Below, piece after piece: positions 57,648 to 64,000 of a stretch of DNA of 64,000 nucleotides. Below the pieces are notes generated by a model. It was not told where the DNA came from. It saw nothing but the letters and a program-made list of their open reading frames with translations, and searched no databases. Position 1 is the first letter of the stretch; each line of letters starts with the position of its first letter. Source of the DNA: Ditylenchus dipsaci (taxonomy: Eukaryota; Nematoda; Chromadorea; Rhabditida; Anguinidae). The position numbers and the translations under genes are program-made. The stretch covers positions 430,892-494,891 of the forward strand of contig SADC01001324.1 in the NCBI GenBank assembly GCA_004194705.1. Direction: 5' to 3'.

Positions 57648-59905
57648 AGCTTGTGAAAATGTTTATCCATAAGACCAATGAATTTTCGCCTAATTTCTAA
57701 GAATTCATCTAAAAGTCTATGGCGGTTGTAATATATACGCAATAAACCGTATTTACTCTAATTTAAGGCCTCGGTTTCAATTTTTCAACGCTCCAAAAAT
57801 CGAAAAATTCTCAATCAAAAATGGCCTTAACTCCGAACTCTTAGTCAAAAAATAGGGGGAACTTAAATTAGAGTAAATACGGCACTGCAATAAATTTATA
57901 AATAAAAAAGTGATAGCGCCAGCGCCGAAAAGGACTGTCAACCGACTAGTTACAGATACTGACTTGTTACAGTTAAAAAAGTTAGGAAACATGCCAAAAA
58001 CCGGTTTCAAAACGCTCGAATTCAAAAAAGTGTAATGAGCCAGTATTTGCAACGAGTTGGTTGCATACCGCCGAAAAGAGGGGCAGCTCCAGATTGCGCA
58101 AATTTGAATTGTGCACCCGCAAATCTCGCACACTTCAAATTACGCATAATTCAACGTGTTTTGAAAAAGGTTTAAACCCTGCATAAAACCTTTATCAAAC
58201 CTGTAAACATTCATATGAAAATAAAAATAATATCCAGAGAATAATTGGAGGCATAAAAATGAGGAAAGTGCAGCTAAATAAACATAACTGTCTGTGTGCG
58301 GTTTGGGGTGCGCAATTTGAATTGTGCGCAATCCGGCGCTGCCCGAAAAGAGAGAAAATTCCAACGCCAGCGTCGACTCTATCTTAAAAAAATGTTCGAA
58401 TCAATAATTGAGAAAGGCGGCGTCGGATTAAGGAAAATTTTAATAGAACCAACGCAGAACTTTTGAATTCTAAATTTGCTACAAGAAAAAAATGCTGAAC
58501 ACCGCTCGTTGGCGATTCTGGCGCTGCCACTAACTCACGCAGGTATAGTTGAAACTTTAATTTATGAACAAGTTATTGATGATATTTGAATGTTCAGTTT
58601 GAAAATAAAGTTTTGATAATCTTCTTGCGACTGTATAGTAACAAAACCATAAGCTAGCACTATAAAATACCACAACACAGAAAAACTATCAAGGATGGAG
58701 GGACAGGTTGGGAGAATGTCTGAGAGACGATAGAGTTTATTAAAACGGTGTATTTCATGCCCTACACATTTAAACTGAAAGTTTTGTACTGGAAAGAAAA
58801 AAATCAAAGGTTTATAAGCTGCATTGTTCCTGAAAAAAGAATTGGAATCGGCACCAGCACTGACTTCTGAAAAAATTAGCGCCGGCGCCATACGTGACAA
58901 AGAATTAGAAGTCGTATTCAACAAAGACAAAATTTATAAAAGTTCCTGGATAGTCTGGATCGACTTGTTCACGCTGTTCGAGTTAGAGTTCGGGTTTTCG
59001 GTTACGTGAACACCTCTGATCCGAACTCTAACTCTAAAGGCGAAAACATAATGAGGAGTCTGTTTGCGGATGCTAAAACAGACTACTCATTGTGAACACT
59101 TTAGCATCTTGACTCTTCATCCGGATTTAGCATCCGCAAACAGAACCCTCACTTGGAGTGTTCACAATGAGGAAACAGAATCTGCGAACAACACCCGCAA
59201 TCTGTTTAAGCCTGCACACTCTGTTTACAATAGGGATTGAAGAGTCTGATTGAGAATGCTGATTCTGCGGGTGCTGAGTGAGTGATCAGACTTCTCAATC
59301 AGACGCCTCACTCCAAAAAATACCATCATTGACCCTAATTTTCTTCTTTTTCACTCTGTCATGCCTTATGCGTGTTTCACAGTTTTTTAAGTTTAAAAAC
59401 CCCAACCCAAAACACCTAAACCAAAATGCCCCAAACCACCCAAAATACCCCAAACCATCCCAAATTGCCCCGAACCATCACAAGTTCCAAAACACACCCA
59501 CCACCCCAAATTACCCAAACCATCTCGAATCATGCCAAACCACTATAATTTCCCCAAAACGATACTGAACAACCCCGAATAAGTCCAAACCACCCAAAAT
59601 CACACCAAACCATTAAAAATAACCAAAAACCACTCGAACCACCACAAATCACCCAAAAACATCTGAAATCACCCCAACCACCACGATCACATTAAATTAC
59701 CCCAGACCACTCCAAGTGACCAAAAACCATCAAAATGAACTTAAACCACCCCAATACACTTTAAACGCTCCCAAGTTACCATAAACCAGCCAAATTACCC
59801 AAAACAACACTGAATTACCCTAAACCACGCCAAATTACTAAAATTATACCCGTGCGTAGCGAAAACAGACAGCCAATATATGTCTGGCTGATAGCCGGAA
59901 AATAC
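57648..59905. other. Intergenic: MITE and low-complexity DNA
   Basis: 57747-57882 is a MITE with ends CCGTATTTACTCTAATTTAA and complement. 58085-58345 is a loose foldback (GCGCAAATTTGAATTGTGCA and counterpart). 58975-59035 repeats GAGTTAGAGTTCGGG. 59040-59290 has AATGAGGAGTCTG units. 59395-59870 is AACCACCCCAAAT low-complexity DNA like that at 825-945. No gene is recognised. Confidence 0.45.
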
Positions 59906-62516
59906 GGCTACCAGACAAATTCTAATATTTTAGAATTTGTCGCGCGACATTTTCTAATATTTTAGAAAATGTCGCTTAGAATTTGTCGCGCGACATTTTA
60001 TAATATTTCTAGAATTTGTCGTGCGACATTTTCTAATATTTTTTTAGAATTTGTCGCGCGATATTTTTCTCATATTTTTAGAACTTTTTTGGGTCTTTCT
60101 GTTAGAAATCTTTTTTTCAGTTGTTTCAATTATGAATGTGCATGCCTCTGCAGTCTGATAATTGACTGTATTAAAATATTTTAGTTTTGCTGTGATGAGC
60201 TCAAGTGATTCTGAAGATCAAGAGATTAGCTTTTTATCCAAAAACCAAATACAACAGCAAGAAACAAACAGGGCTGGAAAGAGCGTAATATGGTCTAACG
60301 GATACCGCTACATTTTTGCTCGGTATCAACTTGTGTTTCGAATGCCTGAAATACAAAAAATCTTTAGGAAAGTACCAAGATGCAGGGGATATGCTTTTTT
60401 AATTGCTGGCAAAAGGTCAAGAACCTTCAAGGTATTTATAAGAATTGCAAAGGAAGGGATTTGTCAAAGTGGGTAGCCGCCTCTTCCATCTCACGAAGCG
60501 CCACAACCATGAACCTAAGCCAGGTGAATTTGAGGTCAGTACGACTGTGCATTTTAGTGATTTTTCTTTAATTTGCTTAGATACGGCAAAAATTGCAAGC
60601 AGGATATGATGTAGCTGAAGCGTCTCCTCTTTCAAAAACTAAAAGCATCGTATGTTCAATAAAAAAAGGAACCAGCAGGCAGATAAGAGCACGTATACCA
60701 AAGGATGCAAGCATTGCTAGACAAATTCAGCGGAAAAAGTGCAAGGTAGTTATGTTTTCAAATAGTGTGTCTACAAATATCCTGCACTGTTTCAGATAAA
60801 TGCTACTATAATTGATACTAAGACAGCGAGTGAAATGCAAGTGCCCTCAGTTATGCAAAAACAGAAGATGATCAACAGTTCCTGAGGTACGACTCGCGAA
60901 CGCAAGAACCTGGTAAACTGACATTAGACTAGATATATTTCTCCAGGTTCTTTCTTAACGCTGTCTGTTTTCGATCTGCCGTGGATAATGGTCTGGATGT
61001 CTCCGTTTGGTCACCAGCTTTTGCAACGAACTTTACTGATTGCTTTTGACGCCACCTATACAAGTCTCCAAGAGGATTTCTGCAGGTAGATACCCTGTTC
61101 TGGTTCAAAGCGTATGCAATCATTCATTTGTAGTATCTTACAATGCATGCCTTTGTCGATGGAAGCTTTCTACCTGTCGTTTTCGTTTGGATGAAGAACA
61201 AGGATAACCTCAGCTACCAGCGAGTCTTTCAAGAAGTTTTTACTTCACCGGCAGAGGACTATAATATTACATATTACCTATCAGGTTATTGCATTTTGCG
61301 CACTACTGGTTTTTAATAGTCCTCATTTCTAAGATTTCGAGCGAGCTCCTGCAAATGTACTCACTTCGCTGTTTCCTAATGCCATGCCAATCAAGTGTGC
61401 GTTCCACTTGTGTCAATCAAATCGAAAGTGGCTCGCGGGCATGAATGAGTGACTTCTACAGAATAATGACTTGCGCGATTGGATCGTACTATTCTCAAAG
61501 CTTGGATATTTGCCTAAGAAAGATGTCATCGGGGGTTCATTGCGCTCATTTTTGCTTTTTAAATTTTATCGATGCAGGAGCCGCAAATGAGGACCATCAA
61601 AATCGTGCCAAAGGTATAAGTTATCATACTCAATCTTACTGAATCAATATGACGTTTATTTAGCCTTTATTGATTATTTAAAAAACACATATCTTTTCCG
61701 TGGTACTGGTTGCAGGATGCAGCCTGCTCTGTTTCCCATTCATCAATGGAACGTCAATAAATACATTCGCAAGCAGCTTCCTGTCACAAACAATTCTGTG
61801 GAATCATGGAATCGAGACTACAAAGCTCACTTCGCTGGAGGAGGAAAGGCAGATCAAGTTTTTAAGGTTATACAGTTTCAAATCACAGAAGAAGCAGTAA
61901 GACACACATTGAAAGGTTTTTCATAACCTCGATCTATTTCACCTGTATCTCACTGTTTGAGGCATGAGGACAAGCCTGAGGAACAGTTCCGTATGGTCCG
62001 TGAATCTCAGCTGACGTCGGAGCAAGTGGTGCATGCTCTGCTAGTAGAATGGAAGAAAAGCCGTCCAATGAAGTTCCGAACTTTAATGAATTAGTCTCAT
62101 TTCTACGATCTGTGCAAGAAAGCGTGTGGTACGCAAAAGGATTCTATCCAGATTTCGATGATATTGAAGAAAGTGATGAAGAGGAACTAGAAGAGGAAGG
62201 TAGTGTTAAAATATAGTTGTTCATTGGGCCTGTTAGCTTATACATGTTATTTCCGTTGTCAATAAAGTTTGTATCAGCGCGAGATATCACTGAGTCGATG
62301 TTGATATGTAAAGGTTTGTATTTTTGTGGTCTTCATATGTGAAGAAATCACATTTGTTGCCGAAGAGCATCTTAGCCTCGTGAATTTTTCATTGCTTATG
62401 GTAGTTTTTTTTTGAAAACTTAGTACAAAGACTTAAATTAACTGGTAGGATTTTTTTTTTCAATATGAAAATGTCGCGCGACAAATTCTAAAAATATTAG
62501 AATTTGTCTGGTAGCC
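59906..62516 (+). mobile_element. Mutator-like element with GGCTACCAGACAA termini
   Basis: 2.6 kb with terminal repeats GGCTACCAGACAAATTCTAA and complement, followed inside the left end by several GAATTTGTCGCGCGACATTT units. Perfect 8-bp duplications GAAAATAC flank it (59898-59905, 62517-62524). It contains a MULE transposase gene on the plus strand. The MITE at 8522-8671 has the same ends and duplication length. Confidence 0.92.
60195..62215 (+). pseudogene. MULE transposase of the element (frameshifted or multi-exon)
   Basis: Likely start ATG 60195 (MSSSDSEDQEISFLS). A FLYWCH-like finger ends in KRHNHEPKPGEFE near 60530. The DDE order is present: first Asp in IAFDATYTSLQEDF (about 61045), the core segment FVDGSFLPVVFVWMKNKD, second Asp in YYLSDFERAPANVLTSLFP (about 61350), the CAFHLCQSNRKWLAGMN segment, and the Glu in VTNNSVESWNRDY (about 61800). 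Between these the frame changes several times; some changes coincide with plausible short introns ending in TTTTAG, others look like indels. The tail is acidic (DFDDIEESDEEELEEE). Confidence 0.75.
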
Positions 62517-62524
62517 GAAAATAC

Positions 62525-62950
62525 GATTACAGGAAGAAGCACGATACAGTAAACTATCTATTTGGTGTACAAATAAGGACCGGCCTGAGTGAACACTTAC
62601 TCGGCCTTTCCCCACCAGTCAATTAGCTTGGGGGGCCAAAAATTTTTGACTGAAAAAAACGTGAAAATTTGCCTTGGCCACTGAAATAATCACTGAAATA
62701 TTCGAGGAACCCTAAAAATTACCCTGAAGAAGCCGATGAGCGATTCGAAAAGTGTGTAGACAGAGACACGCCTTGATAATCTTGTCGGCATTAGCAGCGG
62801 TTGTTACTTTTTTCGACCCAGAGAAAACACTTTTCTTGCCAGAAAACCTCTTTCCTGCCAGAAAACTCTCTTTTCCGCATTCTCTGCTTGAATGTCCCCT
62901 CTTGCTGTTTAATTCTTGTTCTTTTTAGCCGTGTATCCTGCTTCTTATCG
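62525..62950. other. Intergenic, nothing recognised
   Basis: No repeat with a partner and no coding similarity seen. Confidence 0.3.
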
Positions 62951-63862
62951 ATATTAACGTTTCAGATACAGGCAAGATGACCCTCGATGGCAAACACAAG
63001 CGAGATGTGAAACTAGGAAGCAGTTTGATGAGTGGATGCAGCAGCACAGAAGCAAGTGGCAGAGGTTGGTACTTTTCTAGACACTGTTTGTCTCTAGTTT
63101 TGCGCAAACATTTTAGTCTGCCTATTCCATGTCATGCAATTGCTCAACCGATGCCTTCCGAAAGTGGCCGCTTATGCAGAATCGTGAAAGAAATTCAGGA
63201 GAGAAGATCGACCAAAGCCCAACAAGCAATCTACGCAAGAGGGTGCATAGACGTTTGGCGAATATGAAACTTTTTCAAATTCGCGAAACGTTTGGCGAAT
63301 TTGAAACTCAAAAGAGTAAAATATCTCTAAGGGTTATATATGGAGATACTTATTTAGACCATATTAAGGGTATTTGGCCGCTTCGCGGCCAAAGATCAGC
63401 ACACTCCACATTGCAAGGGATAGGGTACATACATGTGTTAACCCCTGATCCTTGCAATGTGGAATATGCTAGACTTTGGCCATCACATTCAGCCAAATAC
63501 CCTTAATATGTCTAAATAAGTATCTCCATATATACCCTTAGAGATATTTTTACTCTTTTGAGTTTCAAATTCGCCAAACGTTTCGCGAATTTGAAAAAAG
63601 TTTCATATTCGCCAAACGTCTATACCCCCGCAAGAGAATCATGAAGCTGAGAGAAAAAAGCGAGCGTTCATCAGCATCAAGCCGGAGTGTGGCTGACGCC
63701 TTCGACAAAGTACCAAGCGGATGTGAGAGGGGAGAAACCGCAATCGAACAGCTGTGGGAGGAGCTCGGGCGGCGACTACTCAGGAGCGAGCAGCGGATGA
63801 AAACTTCACCTTTCCGACGTGGTCGTGGTCACGGTTTGCGTGGGACAAATTTTCGGGCGTGA
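62951..63862 (+). CDS. Possible exons of an unknown gene, broken by a transposon
   Basis: An exon-like block at about 62966-63066 (one frame reads YRQDDPRWQTQARCETRKQF) ends at a GTTGGT donor, and an acceptor at 63115 opens a second block to 63241. If the foldback at 63242-63628 and one copy of its 8-bp duplication are removed, the frame through SPTSNLRKR continues into IMKLREKSERSSASSRSVAD and runs to 63862. The sequence is less AT-rich than its surroundings. I recognise no domain, and the frames of the first and second blocks do not join cleanly. Confidence 0.25.
63242..63628. mobile_element. Foldback element with ACGTTTGGCGAATATGAAA arms
   Basis: The arms start GGTGCATAGACGTTTGGCGA and complement. 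It is flanked by 8-bp CGCAAGAG (63234-63241, 63629-63636). The core has GGCCGCTTCGCGGCC followed by AGATCAGCACACTCCACATT, shared with 46641-46922, and a second diverged inverted copy of that core near 63445-63500. Confidence 0.8.
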
Positions 63863-63869
63863 GGATGAT

Positions 63870-64000
63870 GATGAGCGAGCTCATGCAACGTGAGGTTGCG
63901 TGAGAATTTCAAAAACGTCTCCCTTCTCACGTGAGGTGAGCTCACGTGAGAATCGGTCCTCATGAGGATGGGCTCACGATGTTGTGAGCTCATGCACACC
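63870..64000. repeat. GAGCTCACGTGAG-type repeats at the window end
   Basis: Overlapping CTCACGTGAG, GAGCTCACG and CTCATGAGG palindromes. The element continues beyond the window. Confidence 0.5.

Noticed and set aside
63360..63440. Helitron 3' end suggested by the GGCCGC hairpin
   Set aside because: No CTRR terminus follows at the expected distance, and the hairpin lies inside an element with terminal inverted repeats and an 8-bp duplication, which Helitrons lack.

Overview
The window is eukaryotic. Its genes are cut into many small exons by introns mostly of 45-60 bases ending in TTTTCAG or TTTTTAG. Base composition is AT-rich, and most intergenic DNA is foldback and terminal-inverted-repeat transposons. 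The short pyrimidine-rich acceptors, T-rich acceptor-like sites 24-31 bases upstream of four start codons (which suggests spliced-leader trans-splicing), and a proteasome beta-3 protein of nematode type (from memory of the family) all point to a nematode. I cannot name the genus.

Genes I can support, left to right: DNA polymerase epsilon catalytic subunit on the + strand (9258-22968, 67 exons as I model it); a 57-residue Pmp3/UPF0057 membrane protein on + (40184-41590); RNA polymerase subunit RPB5 on - (43993-48163, 9 exons); proteasome subunit beta-3 on - (50202-50949, 4 exons); tRNA-Pro(CGG) on - (51343-51414); and a tubby-family protein on + (52031-57647, 15 exons). A degenerate tRNA-like sequence lies in a tubby intron. 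These are unrelated housekeeping genes and show no operon logic.

Mobile DNA fills the rest. 1-9107 is foldback elements inserted into each other up to about five levels deep. 24-28 kb holds a decayed FLYWCH/MULE transposase gene and several MITEs. 28177-31214 is an LTR retrotransposon on - with intact LTRs and a 5-bp target duplication but no reverse transcriptase. 34207-37415 is a Mutator-like element on - carrying a FLYWCH finger, a MULE transposase and an OTU-protease-like segment, flanked by 8-bp duplications and itself lying between the arms of another foldback. 42574-43857 is a hAT-like element with a BED finger. A pogo/Tigger-like relic sits in an RPB5 intron. 59906-62516 is a second Mutator-like element with 8-bp duplications, whose termini match a 150-bp MITE at 8522-8671.

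Several conserved proteins are interrupted by single-base indels, most of them in or beside short homopolymers, while splice sites and motifs are intact. Consensus error in the assembly is the simplest explanation, but decay is not excluded for the transposon genes. All gene models here were built by eye from translated similarity and splice phase; no search or alignment was run.
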